Positions 1-8,540 of a DNA stretch of 64,000 bases are shown here, in pieces. Position numbers and translations under genes: made by a program. The stretch's first letter is position 1; every line of letters starts with the position of its first letter. This DNA comes from Metabacillus indicus LMG 22858. GTDB lineage: Bacteria > Bacillota > Bacilli > Bacillales > Bacillaceae. The DNA lies in contig NZ_JGVU02000001.1 of assembly GCF_000708755.2 (NCBI RefSeq), positions 62,001 to 126,000 of the forward strand, written 5' to 3'. The notes below the pieces were generated by a model. That model was not told the DNA's origin. It searched no databases and saw only the letters and a list, made by a program, of their open reading frames with translations.

Positions 1-72
1 CTGGCGAAATCGATGCAGAAACACGGGGAAGAAAATGACGGACCCCGTCGGGAAATGTCTGATATAGAGTGA
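1..72 (+). CDS. C-terminal end of an upstream gene, possibly competence protein CoiA (partial)
   Basis: The frame beginning at base 1 stays open for 23 codons and ends with TGA at 70-72. Only this tail is visible, so no domain can be read; it is charged and polar. In Bacillus subtilis the gene directly upstream of pepF is coiA (yjbF), and the rest of this segment keeps that order, so CoiA is the most likely identity. This rests on gene order alone. Confidence 0.35.
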   Translation: MAKSMQKHGEENDGPRREMSDIE

Positions 73-91
73 AAATAGCAAGACTCTTCAA

Positions 92-120
92 TTGATTTGA
101 TAGAAAATATAGAATATTAT
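92..120 (+). promoter_or_regulatory. candidate sigma-A promoter of pepF
   Basis: TTGATT at 92-97 and TATTAT at 115-120 are separated by exactly 17 bases, 34 bases before the pepF start codon. Seen in sequence; transcription start not known. Confidence 0.5.
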
Positions 121-153
121 TGGAGTAATCATGTTTAAAAGGGGGATATTTCC

Positions 154-1971
154 ATGACAGAACAAACAGCTGCAAAAACGCTGCCGAAACGGTCTGAAAT
201 TGCTGCAGAAGATACGTGGAGACTGGAAGATATTTTTAAAAACGACGAGGCATGGGAAGCAGAATTTAAAGAAGTAAAAGCAGCCCTGCCGAAAATGGAA
301 GAATATAAAGGAAAGCTTGGAGATTCTGCAGATGCATTTCTTGAGGCCTTAACGTACCAGGATTCAGTAATGGAGAGACTTGGCAAGCTTTATACATACG
401 CGCATATGAGATACGATCAGGATACAGGAAACTCCCACTATCAGGGGCTGAACGACCGCGCCGCAAACCTTTATACGCAGGCAAGCAGCGTGTCATCCTA
501 CATGATACCGGAAATCCTTGAAATGGATGAAGCAAAGATTAAGGAATTTCTTCAGGAAAAAGAAGAGCTGAAGGTGTACGGACATACACTGGATGAAATT
601 AACCGCCAGCGCCCGCACGTTCTTTCAGCCGAGCAGGAAGCCATGCTTGCACAGGCATCGGATGTTCTCAGTTCTTCAAGCAATACATTCGGCATGCTGA
701 ACAACGCAGATCTTGAATTTCCATCCATCAAGGATGAAGACGGTGAAGAAGTGGAAGTCACCCACGGCCGCTATATCCGCTTTCTTGAAAGCGAAGACCG
801 CAGGGTAAGAGAAGACGCATTCAAAGCTGTATACGGCACGTATGACAAATACAAGAATACATTCGCAAGCACGTTAAGCGGAGCCGTTAAAAAAGACAAT
901 TTCTACGCAACAGTAAGAAACTATTCTTCTGCACGGGAAGCGGCACTCAGCAACAACAACATTCCGGAAGAAGTATACGAAAACCTTGTGAAAACGGTGA
1001 ATGACAACCTGCACCTGCTGCACAAGTACATTGAACTCCGCAAAAAAGTGCTGGGACTCCAAGAGCTTCACATGTTTGATCTGTTCACACCGCTTGTAAA
1101 AGACGTGAAGATGAAGGTGCCGTACGCAGAAGCGAAGGATTACCTTCTAAAAGGTCTTGCTCCTCTTGGAGATGAGTACATCGCCATTTTAAACGAAGGG
1201 TTTGAAAACCGCTGGGTCGATGTTCATGAAAACAAAGGAAAACGAAGCGGCGCCTATTCTTCAGGCACGTACGGAACAAATCCTTATATCCTCATGAACT
1301 GGCAGGATAACGTAAATAATCTCTTTACACTTGCACATGAATTCGGGCATTCTGTGCACAGCTATTATACACGCAATTCACAGCCTTATCAGTACGGCCA
1401 CTATTCAATCTTTGTCGCAGAGGTCGCCTCTACCTGCAACGAAGCACTATTGAATGATTACCTGCTGAAAACAATCGATGATAAAAAGAAACAGCTGTAT
1501 CTGTTAAATCATTACCTTGAAGGATTCAGAGGCACGGTCTTCCGCCAGACGATGTTTGCGGAATATGAGCATGCCATTCATAAAAAAGCACAGGACGGAG
1601 AGCCGCTGACTCCGGATCTTCTGACTGAACTGTACTATGATCTGAATAAAAAATACTTCGGCGAACATTTGACAGTAGATGAAGAAATCGGGCTTGAGTG
1701 GGCAAGAATACCTCATTTCTACTACAACTACTATGTCTATCAATATGCAACAGGCTTCAGTGCAGCTACGGCGCTCAGCAAACAGATCCTTGAAGAAGGG
1801 GAGCCAGCTGTTAAACGATACATTGAGTTCCTTAAATCAGGAAGCTCTGACTATCCAATTGAAGTTCTCAAAAAAGCCGGCGTAGACATGACTTCCAAAG
1901 AGCCGATTGAAGAGGCGCTGAAGGTGTTTGAAGAGAAACTGAACGAAATGGAACAGCTTCTGTCTGAATAA
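154..1971 (+). CDS. pepF: oligoendopeptidase F (M3 metallopeptidase)
   Basis: The 605-residue protein is full length for the PepF/M3B family, cytoplasmic zinc peptidases that cut oligopeptides of about 7-17 residues. The zinc site HEFGH lies at residues 395-399, with the downstream glutamate-containing helix expected around residue 423 (VAEVASTCNE). The N-terminal 110 residues are the helical PepF lobe. The ATG at 154 follows a GGGGG-type ribosome site and a TTGATT/TATTAT promoter. A strong terminator follows at 1978-2006, so the gene appears to be transcribed alone. In B. subtilis, PepF overproduction affects sporulation and competence peptides; that role is family knowledge, not visible here. 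Confidence 0.95.
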   Translation: MTEQTAAKTLPKRSEIAAEDTWRLEDIFKNDEAWEAEFKEVKAALPKMEEYKGKLGDSADAFLEALTYQDSVMERLGKLYTYAHMRYDQDTGNSHYQGLNDRAANLYTQASSVSSYMIPEILEMDEAKIKEFLQEKEELKVYGHTLDEINRQRPHVLSAEQEAMLAQASDVLSSSSNTFGMLNNADLEFPSIKDEDGEEVEVTHGRYIRFLESEDRRVREDAFKAVYGTYDKYKNTFASTLSGAVKKDNFYATVRNYSSAREAALSNNNIPEEVYENLVKTVNDNLHLLHKYIELRKKVLGLQELHMFDLFTPLVKDVKMKVPYAEAKDYLLKGLAPLGDEYIAILNEGFENRWVDVHENKGKRSGAYSSGTYGTNPYILMNWQDNVNNLFTLAHEFGHSVHSYYTRNSQPYQYGHYSIFVAEVASTCNEALLNDYLLKTIDDKKKQLYLLNHYLEGFRGTVFRQTMFAEYEHAIHKKAQDGEPLTPDLLTELYYDLNKKYFGEHLTVDEEIGLEWARIPHFYYNYYVYQYATGFSAATALSKQILEEGEPAVKRYIEFLKSGSSDYPIEVLKKAGVDMTSKEPIEEALKVFEEKLNEMEQLLSE

Positions 1972-1977
1972 AAGAAA

Positions 1978-2008
1978 AACCTGCAGCGTTCATGGCTGCA
2001 GGTTTTGT
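1978..2008 (+). terminator. rho-independent terminator of pepF
   Basis: A perfect 10-bp stem (1978-1987 with 1995-2004), 7-base loop and T-rich tail lie six bases after the pepF stop codon. Confidence 0.9.
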
Positions 2009-2054
2009 TCTTTCTATTCGTCCAGCTCCAGCACTTAGATCCTCAGTCAGAACA

Positions 2055-2095
2055 AATCCGGCAAAAAAGTCAAAATCGGACTTTTCTGCCGGATT
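2055..2095 (-). terminator. minus-strand terminator for the small yizD-like gene
   Basis: Two 17-base arms (2055-2071 and 2079-2095) pair with one exception. That position is A-C on the plus strand but G-U in minus-strand RNA, which favours use on the minus strand, downstream of the 58-codon gene at 2141-2317. There is no strong U run, so termination efficiency is uncertain. Confidence 0.55.
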
Positions 2096-2140
2096 CTCAT
2101 CTGCCTTTCGGATCTAATCAAGGCGCTTCCGCTTTTGTTC

Positions 2141-2317
2141 CTAAAACCCTTTAAACGTATTCCGGTGATTAACAAAGTACAAAGTCACAAAGATTGAAAC
2201 AAACAAAAGCGGCGAAGAAATCAGCAGAGGAAACATTTCCATCAGTCCAAGAACGTTCAGGAAAAAGCTGATAAGCAGGATGACAATGCTGATAAGCAGG
2301 GGAATGCGGTTATTCAT
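2141..2317 (-). CDS. yizD: YizD-like small membrane protein, 58 aa
   Basis: Too short for ordinary ORF thresholds, but well supported. ATG at 2317 follows a strong GGGAGGAG ribosome site at 7-base spacing, and the frame runs 58 codons to TAG. The product is very hydrophobic, with two predicted membrane segments (about residues 5-24 and 29-49) separated by a short GLMEMFP turn and ending in a basic tail. B. subtilis has the small gene yizD at precisely this place between pepF and yjbH, so the name is given by position and size; function is unknown. It reads toward pepF and is followed by an inverted repeat that could terminate it. Confidence 0.75.
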   Translation of the reverse strand: MNNRIPLLISIVILLISFFLNVLGLMEMFPLLISSPLLFVSIFVTLYFVNHRNTFKGF

Positions 2318-2373
2318 AATCTCCTCCCGGATTGTCCTTTTTAAAAAACTATGAAGTGCCGGGCATTTTTATG

Positions 2374-2393
2374 TTTGTGACAAATTTGTGAAA
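2374..2393 (+). promoter_or_regulatory. ResD-like direct repeats upstream of RoxS
   Basis: TTTGTGACA (2374-2382) and TTTGTGAAA (2385-2393) are direct repeats 11 bases apart, about one helical turn. They lie just upstream of the RoxS promoter. They resemble the TTTGTGAAT-like sites of the redox/NO response regulator ResD, which is known to activate RoxS in B. subtilis. Assignment is by similarity and position. Confidence 0.5.
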
Positions 2394-2407
2394 TGAAGAT
2401 CAATGGG

Positions 2408-2437
2408 TTGTCATAAGTCGACAGAATCTGATATATT
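2408..2437 (+). promoter_or_regulatory. sigma-A promoter of RoxS
   Basis: TTGTCA (2408-2413) and TATATT (2432-2437) are spaced by 18 bases. Transcription would start near 2444, inside the adjacent palindrome. Confidence 0.65.
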
Positions 2438-2441
2438 ATAG

Positions 2442-2459
2442 ATGTGAAATTAATCACAA
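2442..2459 (+). promoter_or_regulatory. Rex/Fnr-type operator at the RoxS start site
   Basis: TGTGA (2443-2447), six bases, TCACA (2454-2458) form a symmetric site overlapping the expected +1. The Rex consensus (TTGTGAA-N4-TTCACAA) and the Fnr consensus (TGTGA-N6-TCACA) share this core. Because RoxS is known to be repressed by Rex in B. subtilis, Rex is the more likely ligand. A site here would block initiation when NADH is low. Confidence 0.6.
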
Positions 2460-2564
2460 ACAAACATTTACCCCTTTGTTTGACCGTGAAAAATTTCTCC
2501 CATCCCCTTTGTTGTCGTTAAGACATACAGAAGACTCCGTATTACCCGTGCGGAGTCTTTTTAA
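2444..2564 (+). ncRNA. roxS: RoxS (RsaE-family) small regulatory RNA
   Basis: About 120 nt run from the TTGTCA/TATATT promoter to a hairpin (arms 2531-2539 and 2551-2559) followed by a T run. The body carries two C-rich unpaired stretches, CCCCTTTGTT near 2471 and UCUCCC/CCCCTTTGTT near 2497-2512. These are the hallmark of RsaE/RoxS, which bind Shine-Dalgarno regions of central-metabolism mRNAs. Position between yizD and spxH is where B. subtilis encodes RoxS. Family knowledge: RoxS tunes TCA-cycle and fermentation mRNAs to the NAD/NADH ratio and nitric oxide. No open reading frame fits the transcript. Confidence 0.85.
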
Positions 2565-2592
2565 TTTATAGTTTGTAAGCGTTTTTTATTTG

Positions 2593-2624
2593 AGAGTTCA
2601 GCATAATGCAGAACTCTTTTTTTG
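2593..2624 (+). terminator. second plus-strand terminator downstream of RoxS
   Basis: AGAGTTC (2593-2599) and GAACTCT (2611-2617) enclose a further GCAT/ATGC stem and are followed by seven T residues. It lies 30 bases beyond the RoxS terminator and has no plus-strand gene of its own, so it looks like a fail-safe terminator protecting the convergent spxH operon. Confidence 0.7.
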
Positions 2625-2669
2625 ATATGCACATCATCTGGTTTTTTATAGGTGTACAAAGGGAATAAG

Positions 2670-2698
2670 AAAAAAGACCCGTACATGAGTACAGGGTC
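2670..2698 (-). terminator. terminator of the yjbI-spxH operon
   Basis: On the minus strand GACCC..GGGTC plus an inner GTAC/GTAC stem is followed by six T residues, immediately after the spxH stop. Confidence 0.8.
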
Positions 2699-2701
2699 CG
2701 T

Positions 2702-3577
2702 TCATCCGATATATCTCCAGAAAGTGCCGTGTTTGAGCGGGACACGTTCTGCTTTTTGAGCAAGCATGTACTTTTTCATTTCCCTCTCTGCATCTTCGTG
2801 AGTCATATTGTAGACAGCGGCAATTTCGGCTGTGGCTACAAAACGGTAATAGCTCAGGAAAATTTCAAGCGGGGGAGCGACAGATTTCTTCGGCAGGTCT
2901 CCAATCATTTCGGACAGGATGCCTACATACATTTCGTAAGGATAGATCCCGCTAATCTTCAGCCCTTCTTCATCCACATTCTGATTGAAGAACGTAAGAG
3001 TTGGATTCTCCTGAACCTCCATCTCGGCAGAAATCTTCAAATCGCATTGAAGTGCTTTCGCGGCGCTTGGCGAGTGAAGGTCTCTTACGAATTCATCCTC
3101 ATCAAGTCCTACTTCTTTTGCAATCTCAAGGAGAACTTTTTCATCTGAGATGTTTCTCGTTTCCAGAAAGAGAACTTCCTGAAGCTTCCGCAAATATTTG
3201 ATTCCGGCTTTTCTTCCCTGAAGCTCAGCAGCCTTAACCGCAAGGGATGCTGCAAAGGGCGCTGAGATGCTGCTTTCTGACTTAAGGATGCCGTCGCAGG
3301 ACATGCCGGTCAGGCTGGCCGTTTTTTCCCATGCTTTTGACTGATTGGCGGGTGTTTTCTTTTTAAATTGATTGAGCGTGTTGATACGGCCGCTGATAAT
3401 ATGTTTTAAAGTGAAAAAACGTCCGTATTCAATCTGGAGTTTTTTAATGATCGGCTCAAGAGCCCAGCATTCAGGACATAAAGGATCGATAAACATGTAT
3501 ATTTCAAGCGGTTTTTTTGAGTTTCCCTGGCAGTGAGAGAAAAAAGGTGCTGTATTCTCTCTGTGGCTTATCATCAT
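2702..3577 (-). CDS. spxH: SpxH (YjbH), DsbA-family adaptor for ClpXP degradation of Spx
   Basis: The 291-residue protein has a thioredoxin/DsbA-like fold and begins its core with a CPEC active-site-like motif at residues 34-37. The family (YjbH/SpxH) binds the stress regulator Spx and presents it to ClpXP; oxidative and disulfide stress inactivate it. Length and the N-terminal Cys pair match typical Bacillus SpxH. Its ATG overlaps the yjbI stop by four bases (ATGA), indicating translational coupling to the truncated haemoglobin, an arrangement conserved in B. subtilis. The terminator at 2670-2698 ends the unit. Confidence 0.93.
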   Translation of the reverse strand: MMISHRENTAPFFSHCQGNSKKPLEIYMFIDPLCPECWALEPIIKKLQIEYGRFFTLKHIISGRINTLNQFKKKTPANQSKAWEKTASLTGMSCDGILKSESSISAPFAASLAVKAAELQGRKAGIKYLRKLQEVLFLETRNISDEKVLLEIAKEVGLDEDEFVRDLHSPSAAKALQCDLKISAEMEVQENPTLTFFNQNVDEEGLKISGIYPYEMYVGILSEMIGDLPKKSVAPPLEIFLSYYRFVATAEIAAVYNMTHEDAEREMKKYMLAQKAERVPLKHGTFWRYIG

Positions 3578-3984
3578 TGGTGTATCCCTTTCTCGTGACG
3601 TTCTGTGTCAGGTGTGTTCACCATATGCCTGGCTGTAAGCTCCAGCCGTTCAAAAAACCATGCTTGAAATCGTTCATCCAGATCCAGTTCATCCATTGCT
3701 TCTTCCATGCAGGACAGCCACGCGCGAGCTCTCTCAGGCGTTATTTCAAATGGCAAATGCCTGGCGCGAAGCATGGGATGTCCGTGTTCTTCTGTATATA
3801 AAGACGGTCCGCCCAAGTATTGCGTTAAAAATTGTTTTTGTTTTCTGGCTGTTTCCGATAAATCATCCGGAAAAATCGGAGAGAGCAGAGGATGCTTATG
3901 CACTCTTAGGTAAAAGGCATCAACCAGCTGCGAAAGTGCATCTGCTCCGATCGCCTCGTACGGTGTTGCAAATTGATCAGCCAT
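3574..3984 (-). CDS. yjbI: truncated haemoglobin (group II, TrHbO type)
   Basis: The 136-residue protein matches group II truncated haemoglobins. The proximal haem-binding histidine is His76 in [10 protein letters not shown], the distal Tyr is at position 25 (FY), and the WF(F)[10 protein letters not shown] helix follows. The family binds oxygen/NO with high affinity and is linked to oxidative and nitrosative chemistry; coupling with SpxH suggests a shared thiol/oxidative stress role. A GGAG ribosome site precedes the ATG. It is the first gene of the operon; no clear promoter was resolved between 3985 and 4145. Confidence 0.92.
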   Translation of the reverse strand: MADQFATPYEAIGADALSQLVDAFYLRVHKHPLLSPIFPDDLSETARKQKQFLTQYLGGPSLYTEEHGHPMLRARHLPFEITPERARAWLSCMEEAMDELDLDERFQAWFFERLELTARHMVNTPDTERHEKGIHQ

Positions 3985-4145
3985 TCCAGTGATCTCCTTT
4001 ATTTCGTAATAAGCTTATTGTAACAACTGGCTTGCCATTGCTCAAACAAACTGCTCTGAATGTCTTTAGTTCTTTCTCATTATATAAGGAATTATGCTTT
4101 TAGGCGACAGGGATTTTTCCAGGCTTTCCTGTCATGTAATGGCAT

Positions 4146-4174
4146 TAAAAAAAGCCGATTCATTAGAATCAGCT
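4146..4174 (-). terminator. terminator of the yjbK-yjbJ operon
   Basis: On the minus strand AGCTGATTC and GAATCGGCT form a 9-bp stem (one G-U) followed by seven T residues, just after the yjbJ stop. Confidence 0.85.
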
Positions 4175-4179
4175 CTCTA

Positions 4180-4818
4180 TCAGGCGTAATAGGCATCTGT
4201 AATTTTCTGCACGTAGCTGCGTGTTTCTTTAAAAGGGGGAATTCCGCCGTATTTATCCACATTTCCCGGTCCTGCATTGTAGGCGGCAAGAGCAAGCGAT
4301 ACGTTTCCGCTGTATTTCGTGAGCATTTGCTTCAGGTATTTCGTGCCGCCTTCCACATTCTGAACCGGGTCAAAAGCGTTGTGCACGCCAAGTGACCGGG
4401 CGGTGGCCGGCATGAGCTGCATGAGTCCTGCCGCCCCCGCATGACTGACCGCGTCCGGATTGAAATTTGATTCCTGCCTGATGACTGAACGGATCAATTT
4501 CTCGTCAACGTCATATTTGGCTGCCATTTCAGAGATAATGCCGTCAATGTGTGAGGGGGCATTATCCTTTACCGGTTTTGGAGCAGTCTGTACTTCGACC
4601 TGATCATATTCTGCAAGCAGCGGCTGAGTCAGCTGGACCGGCAGTCCAATCGGTGTACGGACAGAAACGGAATCGTTCTTCTGGTCTTCGTTGATAAAAG
4701 ACTGAAAAACATCCTTGAAATAACTATGGGAGGACAGGGGGGATGCCATTGTTTCTTCTCCTGAAAGACTCCGCAATGCCTGCAGCTGCAGGGCTGATTT
4801 GAGATGGGTGATATCCAT
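4180..4818 (-). CDS. yjbJ: YjbJ-like lytic transglycosylase (SLT domain)
   Basis: The 212-residue protein has an N-terminal linker of about 90 residues and a C-terminal SLT/goose-lysozyme-like domain. The catalytic glutamate is Glu116 in the IRQESNFNP motif, followed by [10 protein letters not shown] and [15 protein letters not shown], all family signatures. These enzymes cleave the MurNAc-GlcNAc bond of peptidoglycan with 1,6-anhydro ring formation. No cleavable signal peptide is evident, as in B. subtilis YjbJ, so how it reaches the wall is unclear. It follows yjbK by 14 bases in one operon. Confidence 0.9.
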   Translation of the reverse strand: MDITHLKSALQLQALRSLSGEETMASPLSSHSYFKDVFQSFINEDQKNDSVSVRTPIGLPVQLTQPLLAEYDQVEVQTAPKPVKDNAPSHIDGIISEMAAKYDVDEKLIRSVIRQESNFNPDAVSHAGAAGLMQLMPATARSLGVHNAFDPVQNVEGGTKYLKQMLTKYSGNVSLALAAYNAGPGNVDKYGGIPPFKETRSYVQKITDAYYA

Positions 4819-4832
4819 TTGCTTTATACTCC

Positions 4833-5423
4833 TTACTTGTTTTCCGTCAGAAGTTTTTGGTCGTAAAAACGTTTGATTTTATTAGGGGTTTTGCGAACCG
4901 GAATCTGGTGAGAGGCAAGCAGGTTCTGAAAAGAACGAAATCCCTCTTCCGCATGTGTCACTTCAACTTCAATTTCGTAATCCTCTTTATTTAAATATCG
5001 GCTGTGATCAAGCACAATTAAGCCTTCATCCGTATTTTTTTCAGCCCTTGAGGTGGACAGCGTGCCGAAAAATCTCAAATTATCTGAATTGACTCCGAGG
5101 TTTTGGAGCTGTCTAGTAATGGTTCCCTCTTTCAGCCGTTCATTCGAATTCAGCAGCCCTTCTGCTTCTTCTTTGTTCAGCTGCTGGTGTGTTTCAAGCA
5201 GTCCGATTTTTGCAGGCTCTTTCAGTGTAAGCACATAGCTTCCGTTTTTAAAACGGATGCGAAGGGCCGCCCCGCTTGCTTTCAGCTGAAAGTCGGGGGT
5301 GTCAAAGTAATGGTTTTCCTGTAATTTGAATGCATCTTTTGTAAAGCCGAAAAAATCGGTCAATCTGTCGAATTCTTGTTTTGTAAGCAGGTTTTTATAT
5401 TCAATTTCAATTTCCTGGGTCAT
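4833..5423 (-). CDS. yjbK: CYTH-domain protein (YjbK), putative triphosphate tunnel enzyme
   Basis: The 196-residue product begins [10 protein letters not shown] and contains the CYTH signature ExExK at residues 6-10, with alternating charged strands typical of the triphosphate tunnel metalloenzyme barrel. Family members act on triphosphates or polyphosphate; the substrate of YjbK is not established. I chose the ATG at 5423 because an AAAGGA ribosome site lies nine bases upstream; an in-frame ATG nine codons earlier has no such site. It heads a two-gene operon with yjbJ and diverges from yjbL. Confidence 0.88.
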   Translation of the reverse strand: MTQEIEIEYKNLLTKQEFDRLTDFFGFTKDAFKLQENHYFDTPDFQLKASGAALRIRFKNGSYVLTLKEPAKIGLLETHQQLNKEEAEGLLNSNERLKEGTITRQLQNLGVNSDNLRFFGTLSTSRAEKNTDEGLIVLDHSRYLNKEDYEIEVEVTHAEEGFRSFQNLLASHQIPVRKTPNKIKRFYDQKLLTENK

Positions 5424-5554
5424 ATACGATGTTCCTTTCAGATCTGACAATATCTTCTTCCATTATCGCAATTAAAAAACGGGTTTTCAATGTTTATCAT
5501 GTAAAGGGGGAATATGTTAGAATAGACGTGGAATTGATTTGGAAGGAGATTGCT

Positions 5555-5938
5555 ATGAAACAGAGAATTGAAGTAACAGGGGCAGTACGCGAAAATGACC
5601 GGATGATTTTTCAGGCACAGCCATTTGAAGAGTCAGATCTTGCAGGACTTGCAGCAATGGGCCAGGTGCTTGCAGATTCGGATCAGCTTTCATTTATATA
5701 CATATTGGATCATCAAGAAGAATTCATCTACGCTAATCTTCCTTCAAAGGTTTGGCCGGAGCTTAAAGAAACACTCGACAGCAGCATGCCGGCATATTTG
5801 GCGGTAAATGGTCTGACGATTGAGCTTAAAGATCTTCATGATGAATTATCAGCCCTTCTTGAAAACATTAAAGGAAATGCAAACTACGGGGAAGAAATGG
5901 AAAGAAGAGCAGTAGAAACATTCGGTTTAGAAGATTGA
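5555..5938 (+). CDS. yjbL: UPF0738 family protein YjbL
   Basis: The 127-residue acidic protein resembles YjbL (UPF0738), conserved in Bacillus next to the small alarmone synthetase; its function is unknown. No catalytic motif is evident. The ATG at 5555 is chosen because GGAAGGAG precedes it at proper spacing; the frame is open another 42 codons upstream, without a ribosome site and overlapping the divergent yjbK promoter region. The C-terminal third is predicted helical and acidic. A 78-base gap without a convincing terminator separates it from the alarmone synthetase. Confidence 0.82.
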   Translation: MKQRIEVTGAVRENDRMIFQAQPFEESDLAGLAAMGQVLADSDQLSFIYILDHQEEFIYANLPSKVWPELKETLDSSMPAYLAVNGLTIELKDLHDELSALLENIKGNANYGEEMERRAVETFGLED

Positions 5939-6016
5939 TACATAAGGGATTTTCTTAAAAGAGAGAACAAAAGCAGTCTATGCTGCAGCTTCGTTTTTTA
6001 CAAAAGGGGGAAGGTT

Positions 6017-6652
6017 ATGATCGGCAGAAACTGGGAAGTGTTTTTAGCTCCGTACCGCCAGGCGGTGGATGAGCTGAAAGTAAAGCTGAGAGGAACCAGA
6101 TCTCAGTATGAGTTAGAAGGGACGCATTCCCCAATTGAATTTGTTACAGGCAGGGTGAAGCCAATCGCGAGCATTCTGGATAAAGCGAAGAGAAAAGAAA
6201 TTCCGCTTGACGCTCTGGAACGCGAGATGCAGGACATTGCAGGCATCCGCATGATGTGCCAGTTTGTTGATGATATTAAAATTGTTGTGGAGATGCTCAG
6301 GAAGCGGAACGACTTTAAGATCATTGAAGAACGGGATTACATTACACAGAAAAAAGCAAGCGGATACCGCTCCTATCACGTTGTGGCTGAGTATCCTGTC
6401 CAGACGGTTTCAGGGGAGAAGAGCATCCTTGTGGAGATTCAGATCCGGACGCTTGCGATGAACTTCTGGGCTACTGTTGAGCATTCCCTGAATTACAAAT
6501 ACAGCGGGAATTTTCCGGAGGATATTAAAATCAGGCTGAAAAGCTCTGCGGAGGCTGCCTTTCTGCTGGATGAAGAGATGTCTAAGATCCGCGGGGAGAT
6601 AAGGGATGCACAAGTCATTTTTTCAAGAAAAACGGACAAGAATGATAAATGA
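6017..6652 (+). CDS. yjbM: small alarmone synthetase (GTP pyrophosphokinase, RelQ/SasB type)
   Basis: The 211-residue protein consists of a lone RelA/SpoT synthetase domain without hydrolase or regulatory domains. Recognisable motifs are the ATP/GTP-binding RVKPIASILDK segment, GIRMMCQFVDD, the YRSYHVVAEYP stretch and EIQIRTLAMNFWATVEH. The family transfers pyrophosphate from ATP to GTP/GDP to make (p)ppGpp; B. subtilis YjbM (SasB/RelQ) forms a tetramer activated allosterically by pppGpp. The start is preceded by AAAAGGGGGAAGG. NAD kinase follows after 21 bases, so both are probably one operon with yjbO. Confidence 0.93.
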   Translation: MIGRNWEVFLAPYRQAVDELKVKLRGTRSQYELEGTHSPIEFVTGRVKPIASILDKAKRKEIPLDALEREMQDIAGIRMMCQFVDDIKIVVEMLRKRNDFKIIEERDYITQKKASGYRSYHVVAEYPVQTVSGEKSILVEIQIRTLAMNFWATVEHSLNYKYSGNFPEDIKIRLKSSAEAAFLLDEEMSKIRGEIRDAQVIFSRKTDKNDK

Positions 6653-6673
6653 TGAAAAAAGGGGCATGCTGCT

Positions 6674-7468
6674 ATGAAATTTGCAGTGACATCTAAAGGT
6701 GACACGGTATCTAATACATTGATGCATAAAATGAAGGCCTATTTGATGGACTTTCAGCTTGAGTATGACGAGGACAAGCCTGATATCGTGATTTCTGTAG
6801 GAGGAGACGGAACGCTCCTGTATGCGTTTCACAGATACCGAAGCAGACTTGATAAAACGGCTTTTGTAGGGGTGCATACGGGACATCTCGGGTTCTATGC
6901 AGACTGGGTCCCTGATGAAATTGAAAAGCTTGTGATCGCCATTGCCAAAACGCCTTATCAGGTTGTGGAATACCCGCTTCTTGAGGTCATCATCAGACAT
7001 AATGACGGCGGACGCGAAGCAAGATACCTTGCTCTCAATGAATGCACAGTGAAGGCCATAGAAGGCTCTCTTGTCATGGATGTAGAAATCAAAGGGCAGC
7101 TTTTTGAAACGTTCAGAGGAGACGGGCTCTGCATGTCAACGCCATCCGGCTCGACAGCCTATAATAAAGCACTTGGTGGAGCCATCCTCCATCCCTCTAT
7201 CCCTGCCATTCAAGTGGCTGAAATGGCTTCCATCAACAACAGAGTGTTCAGAACGGTCGGCTCTCCGCTTGTGCTGCCGGACCATCACACATGTCTGCTG
7301 AAGCCGGTTAACGATGTGGATTTTCAAATCACAATCGATCACTTAACTCTTCTCCACAAAGATGTAAAATCGATTCAGTGCAGGGTGGCAAACGAAAAAA
7401 TCAGATTTGCGCGGTTCAGGCCGTTTCCGTTCTGGAAGCGTGTCCGCGATTCATTTATAACGGAGTGA
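6674..7468 (+). CDS. nadF: NAD kinase
   Basis: The 264-residue protein phosphorylates NAD to NADP using ATP. The GGDGT motif occupies residues 43-47 and the NE motif is Asn122-Glu123 in LALNECTV, followed by the glycine-rich [15 protein letters not shown] segment that binds NAD. Length matches the B. subtilis enzymes. It sits between the alarmone synthetase and the RluA-type synthase, with one base separating it from the latter. Co-transcription ties NADP supply to a stress alarmone gene, an arrangement conserved in Bacillus. Confidence 0.95.
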   Translation: MKFAVTSKGDTVSNTLMHKMKAYLMDFQLEYDEDKPDIVISVGGDGTLLYAFHRYRSRLDKTAFVGVHTGHLGFYADWVPDEIEKLVIAIAKTPYQVVEYPLLEVIIRHNDGGREARYLALNECTVKAIEGSLVMDVEIKGQLFETFRGDGLCMSTPSGSTAYNKALGGAILHPSIPAIQVAEMASINNRVFRTVGSPLVLPDHHTCLLKPVNDVDFQITIDHLTLLHKDVKSIQCRVANEKIRFARFRPFPFWKRVRDSFITE

Positions 7469-7469
7469 C

Positions 7470-8366
7470 ATGCCTGTGGACGCGTTTTTATTATCATGGA
7501 CAGTTCCTTCTGAAGACGAAGGCAAAACCATCAAAGACTATCTGAAAGAGAAAAAAATTTCAAAGCGTGCCTTAACGGATATCAAGTTTGCAGGCGGAAG
7601 CATCCTGCTGAACGGGGACCATGCGACCGTCCGCGCCTCGCTATCTGCCGGAGATGACCTGAAGGTGATGTTTCCTCCTGAAGAGCCAAGCCCGGGCATC
7701 GTTCCGGAAAAAATGAATCTTGATATTGTGTATGAAGACGAATGGTGCCTTGTTATCAACAAACCTCCGTTTGTACCCACCATTCCGTCCAGAGAGCACC
7801 CGGGCGGAACCCTTGCAAACGGCCTGCTGGACTATTACAGTGAAAACGGAATCGCTGCAACCATTCATGCTGTGAACCGCCTGGATAAAGATACTTCGGG
7901 ACTTATGCTTGTCGCCAAGCACCGCTTTGCCCATTCCCTCTTTTCATCCATGCAAAAGCAGGGAAGCATTAAGCGGACATATGCCGCTTTAGTAGAAGGG
8001 GCTTTGACAGAGGAGAGCGGAACCGTCGATGCACCGATCGGACGCAAAGAGGAAAGCATCATCGAGCGGACTGTGCAGGAAGACGGGCAGCATGCCGTTA
8101 CGCATTATCAGGTGCTGTCTTCTGCGGAAAAGTACACCCTTGTAACTCTCCGGCTTGAAACCGGCCGGACTCATCAAATCCGGGTGCATATGGCTTACAT
8201 CGGGCACCCGCTTTGCGGAGACAGCCTCTACGGAGGGAGCAGGGACCTGATCCGGAGACAGGCGCTGCACAGCAGAATGCTTTCCTTTTTTCACCCGCTT
8301 TTTGAGAAGGAAATGACGTTTGAAGCGGAGATTCCAGCAGATATGCAGGAATTGCTAAGAGGGTAA
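7470..8366 (+). CDS. yjbO: RluA-family pseudouridine synthase (YjbO)
   Basis: The 298-residue protein has an S4-like N-terminal region (about residues 15-70) and a pseudouridine synthase domain. The catalytic aspartate is Asp139 in HAVNRLDKDTSGL; GRTHQIRVHMAYIGHPLCGD further on is the conserved family block. It isomerises uridines in rRNA or tRNA; the exact site is not predictable from sequence. The ATG lies one base after the NAD kinase stop, so translation is probably coupled. A strong terminator follows at 8379-8410. Confidence 0.92.
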   Translation: MPVDAFLLSWTVPSEDEGKTIKDYLKEKKISKRALTDIKFAGGSILLNGDHATVRASLSAGDDLKVMFPPEEPSPGIVPEKMNLDIVYEDEWCLVINKPPFVPTIPSREHPGGTLANGLLDYYSENGIAATIHAVNRLDKDTSGLMLVAKHRFAHSLFSSMQKQGSIKRTYAALVEGALTEESGTVDAPIGRKEESIIERTVQEDGQHAVTHYQVLSSAEKYTLVTLRLETGRTHQIRVHMAYIGHPLCGDSLYGGSRDLIRRQALHSRMLSFFHPLFEKEMTFEAEIPADMQELLRG

Positions 8367-8378
8367 TAATTGAAAGAA

Positions 8379-8410
8379 AACCGCCGTCGATTATGACGGC
8401 GGTTTTTTGA
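8379..8410 (+). terminator. terminator of the yjbM-nadF-yjbO operon
   Basis: A perfect 10-bp stem (8379-8388 with 8395-8404) is followed by six T residues. Confidence 0.92.
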
Positions 8411-8540
8411 TAGTGGGAGATAGGATTCTAGAATTCAGGGACGCGAATCAACTGGAAAATGGTCAAGATCTTGCTAGAAAAAGAGGCAGTTAGTGGGTTG
8501 ATAAGAGTTTGGATTGCTGAAATGGCTCTTCAACACCCCC

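Noticed and set aside
5429-5554. Longer N-terminus of YjbL
   Set aside because: The 42 extra codons have no ribosome site and overlap the divergent yjbK start region; the ATG at 5555 has a strong one.
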